Part shown: in pieces, positions 34,155-44,695 of the stretch
Position numbering within the stretch: the first letter of the stretch is position 1
Layout of the letters: the number at the start of each line of letters is the position of its first letter
Assembly: GCA_903907985.1 (NCBI GenBank)
Contig: CAIVQG010000055.1
Span: 66,725 to 127,139 of the forward strand
DNA: 60,415 nt
DNA from: an uncultured delta proteobacterium
GTDB taxonomy: Bacteria; Desulfobacterota; Syntrophia; Syntrophales; Smithellaceae
Direction of reading: 5' to 3'
Made by a program: the position numbers and the translations under genes
The notes under the pieces: generated by a model
Told to the model about the DNA's origin: nothing
Seen by the model: only the letters and a program-made list of their open reading frames with translations
Database searches by the model: none

Positions 34155-34615
34155 CTCAATTGTTGTAAAAGGGAACTAAAATACCCTATTATTGACGTTC
34201 CGAATCAATTGCAAAAGCTCAAAAACAACCTAATTGCCGTTGCTTTTCTAAATCAAAATGGGAGCATGTCAGTTATGATACATGCCCCCATATCCGTTTT
34301 CTATCGTTTTATGTATTCAAAAAATAGCAAAGCAAATCAACCTATAGCGTTTGAAATCGGTAAGTTCTTATCGCATTTACTCATTCATATCAATAAATAT
34401 TTATTTCCGTCCAGTGTTTTGCGGATCGGACTTCATTCAAAATCGTCTTTTGATTATACGTATTAATCCCATTCATTTTGGTGGCTTCTTAACCGGAAAT
34501 ATTATGTGGTACAAAATCGGACATATCATTTTATTTTACACATAACTTCATAAATATGTTCGCGTATTACATCATTATTTCTTATCCAATCCGTGGTCAT
34601 ATTTAAAAATAACAT

Positions 34616-34663
34616 TATGACATAATTGACATAATTGACAAAAAAGCCGGTTACGACTACAAC
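34616..34663 (+). promoter_or_regulatory. fdhA promoter region with tandem 9-base repeats
   Basis: The unit TGACATAAT is repeated 2.5 times (34617-34640), so that TTGACA occurs twice. The second one (34635-34640) with TACAAC at 34658-34663 and a 17-base spacer makes a plausible promoter. The repeats overlap the -35 box, where an activator or repressor could sit. The remaining part of the 590-base gap from 34155 shows no gene. Confidence 0.45.
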
Positions 34664-34745
34664 TTATATACTTAAAAAGGGTAGCTCTGATGAGTTTTTT
34701 AGCAATAGCATCGGATATTTATCCCGATAAGACTGGAGAAGGAAA

Positions 34746-37445
34746 ATGGAAAAAAAAATACTGATAACAATTGATGGGAAAGAAATCGCTGCCAAACCAG
34801 GGCAGACCATTCTGGAGAGCGCCACCGAAAACGGCATTTTCATACCGACCCTTTGTCATTACTCGCGAACAACCAACGTCGGAGCCTGCCGCGTTTGCGT
34901 AGTGGAAGTGGAAAAGGCCCGATCGCTTATCGCCTCCTGCTGCATGCCGGTTAGCCCGGGCATGGTTATCCGTACGGACACAAAACAAGTGCGTGATGCC
35001 CAAAAAATGATCGTGGAGCTTCTCTGGTCATCAGGTGATCATAATTGTTTGACCTGTGAGCAAAACGGCCAATGCGAACTGCAGAATTTGATTTACTGGC
35101 TGAAAATAGAAGAGCCTCGTTTTCTGATAAACTCCCCCGGCATTGCTCTGGAAAATTCCAATACTATGATCCAGCGTGATCTCAATAAATGTGTCCTTTG
35201 CGGACGATGCATCAGGGCGTGCAACGAAATACAGGTTAATGAAGTACTTGATTTCTCGATGCGTGGCTCCCGTGCGAAAGTAGGGCCGGCTTTCGATGCT
35301 GACTATATTGATTCTTCCTGTGTCTTCTGCGGCGAGTGTTTACAGGTATGTCCCACAGGTGCCATCACCTATAAGCAGGCCAAATTTGCCGGCCGCCCGT
35401 GGGAAGTGGATAAAGTAAAGACGACCTGCACTTATTGCGGCGTTGGTTGCCAGATGGATCTCTTTGTTCATGAGGGGAAAATCGTTAAAGTGTCGGGAAA
35501 CCGCGAACACGGCAAGCCCAACGAAGGAAGCCTCTGTGTCAAGGGACGTTTCGGCATGGATTTTATTGCGCATCCCGACCGCCTGCAAAAGCCCTTAATC
35601 CGCCGTTCTAAAAACGAAGATTTAAAAGAAGCAAGCTGGGAGGAAGCCTATCAGTTCGTCGCCGATAAATTAACCGCTGCCAAAAAAGCCAGCGGTGCGG
35701 ACAGTATCGCGGGACTCTCTTCCGCCCGTTGCACCAACGAAGAAAATTATCTCTTTCAAAAATTTATGCGCGCGGTAATTGGCACCAATAATGTCGATCA
35801 CTGCGCGAGACTCTGACACTCGGTTACAGTGGCCGGTCTGGCCGCAGCATTCGGTAGTGGAGCAATGACTAATTCCATCGAAGAACTGGAATATACCAAT
35901 CTGATTTTAGCCACAGGCACCAATACTACGGAAAACCATCCCGTCATCGGCATGAAAATCAAGCGGGCTGTGCGCCAACATGGTACAAAGCTTATTGTTA
36001 TCGATCCGCGGAAAATTGATCTGGTTAAATATGCCGATATCTGGCTGTGCCAGAAACCGGGAACAGATGTGGCGGTCTTCAACGGTTTGATGAATGTAAT
36101 AATTGCTGAAGGCCTTTATGCGAAACAGTATGTAGAAGAACGCACTGAGGGCTTTGAAGCTTTGAAAGCGACAGTAGAGAAATATACACCGGAATATGTG
36201 GAAAACATATCCAGCGTACCAGCCGATGATTTAAGACGGGCTGCCCGTTTATATGCCAAAGCCAATAAAGCCAGCATTATCTATGCAATGGGCCTCACTC
36301 AGCATATCAGCGGCACAGATAATGTCAAAACTATTGCCAACCTGGCAATGCTCTGCGGTAATGTGGGTATTGAAGGCGGCGGAGTAAATCCGTTGCGCGG
36401 TCAAAATAATGTTCAGGGCGCCTGTGATATGGGCGGATTACCTAATGTTTACCCGGCATATCAGCAAGTCGCCAATGAAGACAGCCGCAAGAAATTTGAA
36501 GCAGCCTGGGGCGCAAATCTTTCGCCCAAGCCGGGATTAACACTGATGGAAATCATGAATGCCGCCGGCAGCGGCCAGGTTAAAGCTCTATACATAATGG
36601 GTGAAAACCCGCTGATGTCCGATCCTGATTTGCATCATGTTAAAGAAGAACTGAAAAAACTGGATTTGTTAATCGTACAGGATATTTTCTTCACAGAAAC
36701 GGCACAAATAGCTGATGTTGTCCTGCCTTCCGCCAGTTTTGCCGAAAAAGACGGTACATTCACCAATACCGAACGTCGCGTTCAACGCATCAGAAAAGCC
36801 GTTGCCGCACCGGGAGAGGCAAAACCGGATTGGGAAATCATTGGCGGGATTGCCACACAAATGGGCTATCCCATGCAATATTCATCGGCGCAACAAATTT
36901 TTGAGGAAATCACTTCTGTAACTCCCAGCTATGCAGGAATTACTTACAGAAGAATTGAGAAGGAAGGCCTGCAATGGCCCTGCCCCACTAATGATCATCG
37001 TGGTACAAAATTTCTGCACAAAGACAGATTTTCCCGCGGTCGCGGACTTTTCCATGCAATCGAATTCATACCGCCGGCAGAACTGCCTGATGCCGATTTT
37101 CCTCTCATTCTATCCACAGGCCGGGTTATCTACCATTACCATACGGGGACAATGACCAGACGTTCTCAGGGTCCCAGCGAGCGTTGTCCGGAGAGCCTGG
37201 TGGAAATTAATCCCTTCGATGCAGATAAATTAGGCATATCCGAAGGACAAATGGTTAAAGTAACATCACGCCGCGGCACGTTACAGGCTCGGGCCCAAAT
37301 AACTGGCAAAAGTCCGCAGGGAGCAATCTTTATGAACTTCCACTTTGCGGAAGCGGCGGTAAATTTATTGACAAATCCTGTTTTGGATCCGACAGGCAAG
37401 ATTCCCGAATACAAGGTCTGCGCCGTTAAAATCGAAGCAGCCTGA
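34746..37445 (+). CDS. fdhA: Selenocysteine-containing formate dehydrogenase catalytic subunit
   Basis: The full frame of 899 residues is read through an in-frame TGA at 35814-35816, placed as Sec at residue 357 in NNVDHCARL-Sec-HSVTVAG, the standard active-site position. Domains: [2Fe-2S] ferredoxin (1-80), His-Cys cluster (CLTCEQNGQCELQ, about 100), two [4Fe-4S] clusters (CVLCGRCIRAC, CVFCGECLQVC), the molybdopterin-domain cluster (CTYCGVGC, about 228), then the bis-MGD domains to a C-terminal beta-barrel (SEGQMVKVTSRRG). No Tat signal, so cytoplasmic. It oxidises formate or reduces CO2. No NuoF-like partner is adjacent. Confidence 0.95.
35814..35845 (+). promoter_or_regulatory. Bacterial SECIS hairpin for Sec insertion in fdhA
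   Basis: Twelve bases after the TGA, GTGGCC (35829-35834) pairs with GGCCGC (35840-35845) around a GGTCT loop. The GGTCT apical loop is also found in the SECIS of E. coli fdhF. Its distance from the UGA suits recognition by SelB. Confidence 0.92.
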
Positions 37446-37474
37446 CCGTCAATAAATAAAACATACTAATAATG

Positions 37475-37505
37475 AAATATGCCCCTTGTTAGGGGCATAT
37501 TTTTT
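37475..37505 (+). terminator. Intrinsic terminator after fdhA
   Basis: A 12-bp stem (AAATATGCCCCT with its complement) with a 4-base TTGTT-type loop and a T-run lies 30 bases after the fdhA stop. Confidence 0.9.
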
Positions 37506-37632
37506 ATGTATAAGGCTAAAGTCGTTTCTGATCATTTACATGACAAAATAAAAGCCCTCCGTGCAATACGGAAGTCTTTATGGTGTCATCAAAATAATTC
37601 AGCCTTTTTAAAAGGCAAGGGAGGAATAAAAT

Positions 37633-38883
37633 ATGGTTAATGAAAATTTAGAAGGCAAACGCTGGTTTATTGCGCTTGCAGGTGTCATCATCATGCTGAC
37701 TCTGGGCACGGTTTACGCGTGGTCGGTTTTTGTCAAACCCATCGTGGCCGCCCAAGGCTGGGAAATGAAAGTAGTTTCGAGGGTTTTCATGTTGATTATC
37801 GGTGTCATCGGCATTTCCGCCGCATTTGGCGGTATTCTGGTGGATAAGAAAGGTCCCAAGTTCGTTGCAACTCTGGGCACCTGTTTTTATGGTGCAGGCG
37901 TTTTATTAGGCGGCATTGCACTTTATATCGGCAATTTCTGGTTTCTTTTATTCGGATATGGCCTTATCGCCGGCATCGGCAACGGCCTTGCTTATGTTGT
38001 TCCGATTGCCACTCTGATCCGCTGGTTTCCCGATAAGCGCGGTTTAATCACCGGTCTGGCCGTTATGGGTTTCGGTTTCGGTGCTTTTTTCATCGGCTTG
38101 ATTGCTCCCGGTCTCATCAATAAAGTAGGCGTTGCCAGCGCGTTTATAGTACTGGGTGCCGTCTATCTGGTCCTGAGTGTATCTGCATCCCTTACGCTGA
38201 AAAATCCCCCCGCCGGTTGGCTGCCCAAAGGCTTTACTCCAGCTTCTACTACCGTCAGTGCGGCTGATTCCTTTAGTTGGGCCGAGGCACACAAGACACG
38301 TCAATGGTACATGCTCTGGGTCATGCTCTTTTTGAACGTCACAGCCGGTATGGGACTTTTATCCAAGCTTTCACCCATGGCTCAGGAAGTCATTAAATTT
38401 GCGCAAAACATTGATGACCCGGCTAAGCTGGCTGTCCTGGGCGGCAGTGTTCTGGCTACAGCATCTATTTTCAATGGTCTGGGACGTCTTTTCTGGGCTG
38501 CCGTATCCGACAAAATCGGACGCAAAGGCGTATATATGGTCATGTTCCTGACGCAGGCGGTTTTATATATTCTGCTTCCTCAAGTCACCAGTGTGCTTGT
38601 CTTCACAATTATCGCATGCTATCTTCTCGCGTGTCTGGGCGGTGGATTCGCAGTCATGCCCGCTTTCGCGGCCGACTCATTTGGTCCGACCTATATAGGC
38701 AAGGTCTATGGCTTTTTGTTGACGGCATGGGGCGCCGCCGGTGTCGTGGGCGGTTTTGTCTTTGCGCAATTTGACAAGCAGCAGTCCCTCTACACAGCTG
38801 CAGCCTGTCTGGTCATCGGGTTCTTTGTTGCTCTGCTTTTCAAACGCCCCGAACATGTCTCTCATTATAGAACGACCAAGTAA
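37633..38883 (+). CDS. OFA-family MFS transporter (oxalate/formate antiporter type)
   Basis: A 416-residue major-facilitator protein with about 12 hydrophobic segments. The OFA family pattern is clear: GTVYAWSVFVKPI near the N-terminus, then GIGNGLAYVVPIATLIRWFPDKRG with the charged loop after helix 4, and DKIGRKGVYM in the middle of the second half. OFA proteins exchange oxalate, formate, lactate or other monocarboxylates. Since the gene directly follows the formate dehydrogenase unit, formate is a reasonable substrate, but this is inferred. Own transcript likely: terminators lie on both sides. Inner membrane. Confidence 0.88.
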   Translation: MVNENLEGKRWFIALAGVIIMLTLGTVYAWSVFVKPIVAAQGWEMKVVSRVFMLIIGVIGISAAFGGILVDKKGPKFVATLGTCFYGAGVLLGGIALYIGNFWFLLFGYGLIAGIGNGLAYVVPIATLIRWFPDKRGLITGLAVMGFGFGAFFIGLIAPGLINKVGVASAFIVLGAVYLVLSVSASLTLKNPPAGWLPKGFTPASTTVSAADSFSWAEAHKTRQWYMLWVMLFLNVTAGMGLLSKLSPMAQEVIKFAQNIDDPAKLAVLGGSVLATASIFNGLGRLFWAAVSDKIGRKGVYMVMFLTQAVLYILLPQVTSVLVFTIIACYLLACLGGGFAVMPAFAADSFGPTYIGKVYGFLLTAWGAAGVVGGFVFAQFDKQQSLYTAAACLVIGFFVALLFKRPEHVSHYRTTK

Positions 38884-38940
38884 AAGATTGCATTCGACTT
38901 CTTTTGACTGTTCATTATTTTGAAAGCACCTTAGCTAAAC

Positions 38941-38972
38941 AAACACCCTTCAGCTAAAACTGAAGGGTGTTT
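38941..38972 (+). terminator. Hairpin terminator after the OFA transporter
   Basis: A 13-bp perfect stem (AAACACCCTTCAG with its complement) around CTAAAA lies 58 bases after the stop; the T-tract is short (TTTCTATGTT). Confidence 0.75.
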
Positions 38973-39125
38973 CTATGTTATGTTATGCATGTTCTAATCT
39001 GCCTCTACACCCCTTCACCTTGACACATTCTTCACTTCTGTTTATAGTGATGCCACTTCATTTTTAATGGAAACATGTAAACTATTTATCATCACACATT
39101 GTTATCCCGTACGGAAAGGTTTTAA

Positions 39126-40505
39126 ATGATGGAAAAATCAATTGGGGAAAAATTGTTAAAATTGCAGAAGGAATTTTTCTGGACAGGCCGGAGCCGTGAC
39201 CTCAATTTCCGCATCGACTCTTTAAATAAGCTAAAGGTTGCAATTAAAACCCACGAAAAAGAGATTCTGGAAGCAGTTTACAATGATCTGCACAAAACCG
39301 CCTTTGATGCCTATGCTACAGAAATCGGCCTGATTTATGATGAGATTAATTTCGCTCTGAAAAATCTGCACGCCTGGGCCAAGCCGGAAAAAGTGAAGAC
39401 TGCTGTTTTTATCTGGCCGGCCAAAAGTTATATTCAGAAAGAGCCTTACGGAGTGGCGTTGATTATTGCTCCCTGGAATTATCCTTTTCAGCTATTAATG
39501 TCTCCGCTGGTCGGGGCAATTGCCGCCGGAAACACGGCCATTCTCAAACCATCGGAAGTATCGACGCATACGGCAGATGTAATTGAAAAGATAATAAACA
39601 ACACCTTTCCCGAAGAATATTTGCGCGTCGCGCAAGGCGATGTCGCACAGGCGCAGGCATTATTGGAACTCCCTGTTGATTATATTTTTTTTACCGGCAG
39701 CGTCCCCGTGGGTAAAGTTATCGTCAATGCGGCTGCCCGGCATTTGACACCTTTTACTCTGGAATTGGGGGGGAAAAGCCCGGCTATCGTCTGTGCCGAC
39801 GCCAATATTAGTCACGCCGCCAAAAAAATAGCCTGGGGCAAATTTCTTAATGCCGGACAAACCTGCATAGCTCCGGATTATGTACTTGTTCATGACTCCA
39901 TCAAGAATGAATTTCTCGCTGAATTAAAAAAAGTAATAATTAACTTTTACGGGGAAAATCCCGCCAAACATCAGCGATATTGCCGGATCATTAATGACCG
40001 TCATTTTCAGCGCCTAACCGGTCTCCTCAATGCTGCTAATATTTTTTCCGGCGGTCAAACCAACCCTGCCGACCGCTATATTGAACCGACTATTTTACAC
40101 CCGGCCCAGTGGGATGAACCCATTATGCAGGAAGAAATATTCGGCCCTTTATTGCCGGTACTTGTTTTCTCTGAAATCAGCGACATCATCCGGAAAATAA
40201 ATGAACGGCCCAAACCATTGGCGCTTTATCTTTTTTCCGCTGACCGTCTAATTCAAAAGCGAGTGACTGAAGAAATAGCATACGGCGGTGGCGCCATCAA
40301 TAATACTATAGTTCATGTAGCATCTCATTTCCTGCCTTTTGGCGGCGTGGGACCGAGCGGTATCGGTCGCTATCATGGCAAAGCCAGTTTTGATACCTTT
40401 ACTCATTGGAAAAGCATTGTGAAAAGTTCCGTCCGATTCGATACGGCCTTAGCCCACCCCGATAAAAATCCGGGAATGAAATTACTAAAGATGATTTTAA
40501 AATGA
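39126..40505 (+). CDS. NAD(P)-dependent aldehyde dehydrogenase
   Basis: A 459-residue ALDH of the short class-3-like type (related to fatty aldehyde dehydrogenases and YwdH). Visible: IIAPWNYPFQLLMSPLVGAI, FFTGSVPVGKVIV (about 192) for the nucleotide, TLELGGKSPAIV with the general-base Glu (about 210), and AGQTCIAPDYVLV with the nucleophile Cys (about 247). It oxidises aldehydes to acids, or in an anaerobe could run in reverse. The stop overlaps the start of the giant ATPase gene (ATGA), so the two are coupled, which is unusual. Confidence 0.92.
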   Translation: MMEKSIGEKLLKLQKEFFWTGRSRDLNFRIDSLNKLKVAIKTHEKEILEAVYNDLHKTAFDAYATEIGLIYDEINFALKNLHAWAKPEKVKTAVFIWPAKSYIQKEPYGVALIIAPWNYPFQLLMSPLVGAIAAGNTAILKPSEVSTHTADVIEKIINNTFPEEYLRVAQGDVAQAQALLELPVDYIFFTGSVPVGKVIVNAAARHLTPFTLELGGKSPAIVCADANISHAAKKIAWGKFLNAGQTCIAPDYVLVHDSIKNEFLAELKKVIINFYGENPAKHQRYCRIINDRHFQRLTGLLNAANIFSGGQTNPADRYIEPTILHPAQWDEPIMQEEIFGPLLPVLVFSEISDIIRKINERPKPLALYLFSADRLIQKRVTEEIAYGGGAINNTIVHVASHFLPFGGVGPSGIGRYHGKASFDTFTHWKSIVKSSVRFDTALAHPDKNPGMKLLKMILK

Positions 40506-43500
40506 CTATGTTGAACATCGTTGGAATAGATATAGGTTCTGTAGCAGTGTCGCTGGTGGTGATTGATAAAAAGGGAGCGGTAATTCATTCTTCCTATCAA
40601 TTTCATTCCGGGGCGATCAGAGAAACCCTCCGTTTAATGCTGGGCAATGTTGATATCAACACGATCGGCGGCATGGCCATGACGCATTCCGGCCCGGATA
40701 TTCTGCGCAATATTTTCCGTTATGATACGCAAATCGCAATTATTGCCGCTGTCCGGCAACATCACCGGGAGGTGGGCAGCATTCTCTTTGTCGGCGGTGA
40801 AAATTTCGGTTTGATCACTTTCAATGAGGAAGGTGATTATGAGCGATACCGGTCCAATTCATCTTGCGCCGCCGGTACCGGAAGCTTTCTGGATCAACAG
40901 GCCAAACGACTGAATCTTAAAAGCATCAATACTTTAAGCACAATTGCTTTCTGCAATCAGGAAAGCGCTCCCAAAATAGCCACACGATGTGCTGTTTTTG
41001 CCAAGACCGACCTGATCCATGCGCAGCAGGAAGGTTATTCCTTAGGGCAGATCAGTGATGGACTTTGCGAAGGTCTGGCCAGAAATGTCATTGACACTCT
41101 GATTCCGGACCAAATCATTCGCACACCTTTGATTCTTGCCGGCGGCGTTTCCATGAATCAGGCAGTTGTAAAACATTTTCAAAATCTGCTGGAAGTAAAA
41201 CCTGTTGTCGGGAAATACAGTCATCTCTATGGCGCAATCGGTGCCGGAGTGCTTTATCTGGAAGAGATGCAGCCGCAAAAGCTGAAAATTAAAAGCTGGG
41301 ACGAACTTTTTATCGATGAAAAGAAGGAAAAAGTCTACGGCTATCCGCCACTGCAATTATCACTGTCGAATTATCCGGATTCTATCACCAGCAAAAGTTA
41401 TCTCTATACTCCCCAATGTAATTCCGCAGGCATTGAAATTGATATTTATTCACCACCCAAAAAGCGACAGGAAGTCTATCTGGGCATCGATATCGGCTCC
41501 ACCAGCACCAAAGCCGTTCTAATTAATGAAAGCAACAATGTTTTGATCGGGCTTTATACCTCAACTGCCGGCCAACCGGTCCAAGCCGTACAGACACTTT
41601 TCGAGGCCATCGAAGACATTTCGCTTAATTATAACTGCCATTTCCTCTTCAAGGGCGTCGGCACCACCGGTTCAGGCCGGAAGTTTATCGGACGGATTAT
41701 TAACGCCGACCTCATGATTGATGAGATTACCGCCCATGCCCGCGCCGCCTACGAGTTGAATCGTGAAGTCGATACCATCATTGAAATCGGCGGACAGGAT
41801 GCCAAGTTCACCAACATGACCAACGGAATGGTAACTTCATCCGTTATGAACAATGTCTGCGCAGCCGGTACCGGCAGCTTCATTGAAGAGCAGGCATTAA
41901 AACTGGGTGTAAAACTTCCGGAATATGCCGGTCGCGCCCTCAATACGCCTTCTCCCATCTCCAGCGACCGCTGTACCGTTTTCATGGAGCGCGATATCAA
42001 TAACTACCTAACGGAAGGATACACTATTGATGAGGTGCTGGCCAGCGTTCTGCACTCTGTTTGTGAAAATTATCTAGCTAAAGTGGCAGTTGAAGCCAAT
42101 ATTGGCACGCGAATCTGCTTCCAGGGAGCCACCGCCCGGAACAAAGCACTCGTTGCCGCCTTTGAACATCGGCTGAAAAAACCAATCTTCGTATCCCAAT
42201 TCTGCCATTTAACCGGCGCCCTGGGCAGCGCCTTGATCCTGGCGGAAAATAAAGTAAAAAACTCTTCATTTCGTGGACTGGCTTTACATAAAGAAGCAAT
42301 CCCGGTCCAAAATGAAATTTGTGAACTCTGCCATAATAACTGCAAGATAAATATAGTAACTGTACAAGGCGATGTGGTTGCCTTTGGTTTTCTCTGCGGT
42401 CGCGACTACGACACGAAACAGTACGTCGGACCAACAAAAAAACAATATGATTTGATCAAAGAAAGGAACAAGGTTTTTCAGTTATCAAAAAAACGTACCC
42501 AGATTAAATCACCTTTAAAAATCGGCATTCCCAATGCACTTTATCTGGCTGAGGAAATGCCGCTCTGGAAGCATTTCTTTAAAACCCTCGGTGTAGAAAC
42601 TGTCACCGGTGATAATTTTAAAAATGCTATTAAGTCCGGCAAAAAGCTGGCGGGTGCCGAATTCTGCGCCCCGATGAATGCCTTCTTCGGCCATGTGCAA
42701 TATCTCGCCGATAAATGTGATTACATTTTTCTGCCTGTTTACCTGGAATCCCGGGAACCAAAACAAGACGCTTATCGCTACTACTGCTATTATACACAGT
42801 TTGCAGTAACGCTCGCCGCCGGAATCAAAAGTCTGCATTTAAAAAATAAAGCTATCATGCCCGTTATCGACCATCGTTCCTTTACCTCCAAAATAGAATT
42901 GTTCACAATGCTCAAACCGATTTTAACCACCGGCTACTGGGAAATTTTTAACGCCTATGAAGCAGCGCTGTCTTTCTATAATGAAAGACGCGATAACCTG
43001 CGCAATATCTACGAACGCGAAATGATCGACAGCAATGATATTAATGTCGTACTGCTCGGCAGGCCCTATTCCATTCTCCAAAATACAATGAATAAAGGAA
43101 TTCCGGACATCTTCGGTAATCTGAGCATTAAAGCATTCTATCAGGATATGCTGCCCTATCATCGGCACGACATATCGGAAATTGATCCGCTGCTGGCTAG
43201 GCTGCACTGGAATTATGCGGCCAAAATTCTCAAAGCGGCACTTTATGCGGCGCGAACTCCGGGAATATATCCGGTTTATATAACATCCTTCAAATGCAGT
43301 CCGGATTCTTTCACCATTGAATATTTCAAACGGATCATGGATAAATACGGCAAACCCTACCTCATTCTCGAACTGGACGAACATGATTCCAATGTAGGTT
43401 ACGAAACAAGGATTGAAGCGGCAGTCCAATCATTTCGCAATCATTATTCGGACAAATCACCGCGCACTAAACCTGCTCACTTTTTATCGCTCAATTCCGC

Positions 43501-44695
43501 AAGTGTAACCAAAATCAAAGATAAAACTTTGCTTTTCCCCTGCTTTGATCCGCTCAATGCCAAGCTGCTCGAAGCTGTTTTCATTAAAGAAGGCGTTGAT
43601 GCCCGGATGGTACCACTCACGGAAAAAACAATTCAACTCGGGCTGCGAACGAACAAAGGACAATGTATTCCCGTCAATCTTATTGCCCAGAGCTATATAG
43701 ATTACATTGAAGATAACTTTCTTGATCCGGCACAGACCGCTGTCTGGTGTTTTGAAAGTCATGTCGCCTGCAATATTAGAATGTATCCCCAAATGATCTC
43801 CGGAATAATGGAAGCAGCGGGCAACGGCATGGATAAAGTTGATGTTTATGTAGGCAATCTCAGTATGAGTGATATCTCTTTGCAGGCTTCGATTGAAGCC
43901 TACTTTGCCCATATGTTTGGCGGCATGCTGCGCAAGATTGGCTGTAAAATTCGTCCCTATGAAAAGGAAAAGGGCAAGACAGATAAGGCTGTTACCGAAG
44001 CCCTGAACATTTTTTACAATACATTGCTCGGCGGCAGAAACAAGGATGACGATCTAGCGAAAGTCATCGGCATGTTTAAAAAGATTGAAACAATTCCGGG
44101 GAAACGCCCCAAAGTAGCCATTTTCGGAGACATGTATGCCCGTGATAATGACGTCTTCAATCAAAATCTCATCCATTGTATTGAAGAATATGGCGGAGAG
44201 GTTATAACGACGCCATTTAATGAGTTTGCCAAACTGGTTGCGGACCCGTACATTAGACGCTGGTTTTATGAAGGTGAATATATGGATGTAATCTTTACCC
44301 GAACTATTATAGCTTTAGTCAGCCAATTGGAGAAAAGCTATTATAAATTATTTAACGAATTGCTCAATGAGACTTCTCTCGCTACTGATGTTGATTATAA
44401 GGATATTTATGACAACTTTGCGGTCAAAGTGCAGCATTGCGGTGAATCCATAGACAACTTAATTAAGATTACAGCACTCATCAAGCATTATCCTGATATT
44501 TCTCTGTTTGTCCAGACCAACCCTGCTTTTTGCTGTGCCGGTCTGATAACGGAAGCTATGTCCCAGCGTATTGAAGAATTCGCCGGAATTCCCATCCTCA
44601 CTCTGAACTATGACGGCACAGGAAAAAACATTAATCAAAAGATCAGGCCCTTTATTAAATATCCGCGTGGAAACCGGAGTGTAATTCGCCCCTAG
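40502..44695 (+). CDS. Large BcrA/BadF-type ATPase and DUF2229 protein (dehydratase activator-like)
   Basis: A 1397-residue protein. Two ATPase modules of the ASKHA class lie at about 1-270 (VGIDIGSVAVSL, CAAGTGSFLDQQAKRL) and about 320-590 (LGIDIGSTSTKAV, CAAGTGSFIEEQALKLG). Between and after them are conserved GG-DAK elements. From about 610 a cysteine-rich DUF2229/double-cubane-type region follows (CELCHNNCKI, FLCGRDYD, AGAEFCAPMNAFFG, NKGQCIPVNLI, WCFESHVACN, NPAFCCAGLI). Such proteins activate 2-hydroxyacyl-CoA dehydratases by ATP-driven low-potential electron transfer. A single chain may contain both the activator and a [Fe-S] acceptor. Confidence 0.88.
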   Translation: MTMLNIVGIDIGSVAVSLVVIDKKGAVIHSSYQFHSGAIRETLRLMLGNVDINTIGGMAMTHSGPDILRNIFRYDTQIAIIAAVRQHHREVGSILFVGGENFGLITFNEEGDYERYRSNSSCAAGTGSFLDQQAKRLNLKSINTLSTIAFCNQESAPKIATRCAVFAKTDLIHAQQEGYSLGQISDGLCEGLARNVIDTLIPDQIIRTPLILAGGVSMNQAVVKHFQNLLEVKPVVGKYSHLYGAIGAGVLYLEEMQPQKLKIKSWDELFIDEKKEKVYGYPPLQLSLSNYPDSITSKSYLYTPQCNSAGIEIDIYSPPKKRQEVYLGIDIGSTSTKAVLINESNNVLIGLYTSTAGQPVQAVQTLFEAIEDISLNYNCHFLFKGVGTTGSGRKFIGRIINADLMIDEITAHARAAYELNREVDTIIEIGGQDAKFTNMTNGMVTSSVMNNVCAAGTGSFIEEQALKLGVKLPEYAGRALNTPSPISSDRCTVFMERDINNYLTEGYTIDEVLASVLHSVCENYLAKVAVEANIGTRICFQGATARNKALVAAFEHRLKKPIFVSQFCHLTGALGSALILAENKVKNSSFRGLALHKEAIPVQNEICELCHNNCKINIVTVQGDVVAFGFLCGRDYDTKQYVGPTKKQYDLIKERNKVFQLSKKRTQIKSPLKIGIPNALYLAEEMPLWKHFFKTLGVETVTGDNFKNAIKSGKKLAGAEFCAPMNAFFGHVQYLADKCDYIFLPVYLESREPKQDAYRYYCYYTQFAVTLAAGIKSLHLKNKAIMPVIDHRSFTSKIELFTMLKPILTTGYWEIFNAYEAALSFYNERRDNLRNIYEREMIDSNDINVVLLGRPYSILQNTMNKGIPDIFGNLSIKAFYQDMLPYHRHDISEIDPLLARLHWNYAAKILKAALYAARTPGIYPVYITSFKCSPDSFTIEYFKRIMDKYGKPYLILELDEHDSNVGYETRIEAAVQSFRNHYSDKSPRTKPAHFLSLNSASVTKIKDKTLLFPCFDPLNAKLLEAVFIKEGVDARMVPLTEKTIQLGLRTNKGQCIPVNLIAQSYIDYIEDNFLDPAQTAVWCFESHVACNIRMYPQMISGIMEAAGNGMDKVDVYVGNLSMSDISLQASIEAYFAHMFGGMLRKIGCKIRPYEKEKGKTDKAVTEALNIFYNTLLGGRNKDDDLAKVIGMFKKIETIPGKRPKVAIFGDMYARDNDVFNQNLIHCIEEYGGEVITTPFNEFAKLVADPYIRRWFYEGEYMDVIFTRTIIALVSQLEKSYYKLFNELLNETSLATDVDYKDIYDNFAVKVQHCGESIDNLIKITALIKHYPDISLFVQTNPAFCCAGLITEAMSQRIEEFAGIPILTLNYDGTGKNINQKIRPFIKYPRGNRSVIRP

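Noticed and set aside
35829-37445. A separate second formate dehydrogenase gene starting at GTG 35829.
   Set aside because: It is in frame with the upstream gene, separated only by the TGA codon and four codons, and lacks a ribosome site; the SECIS and active-site position show one selenoprotein.
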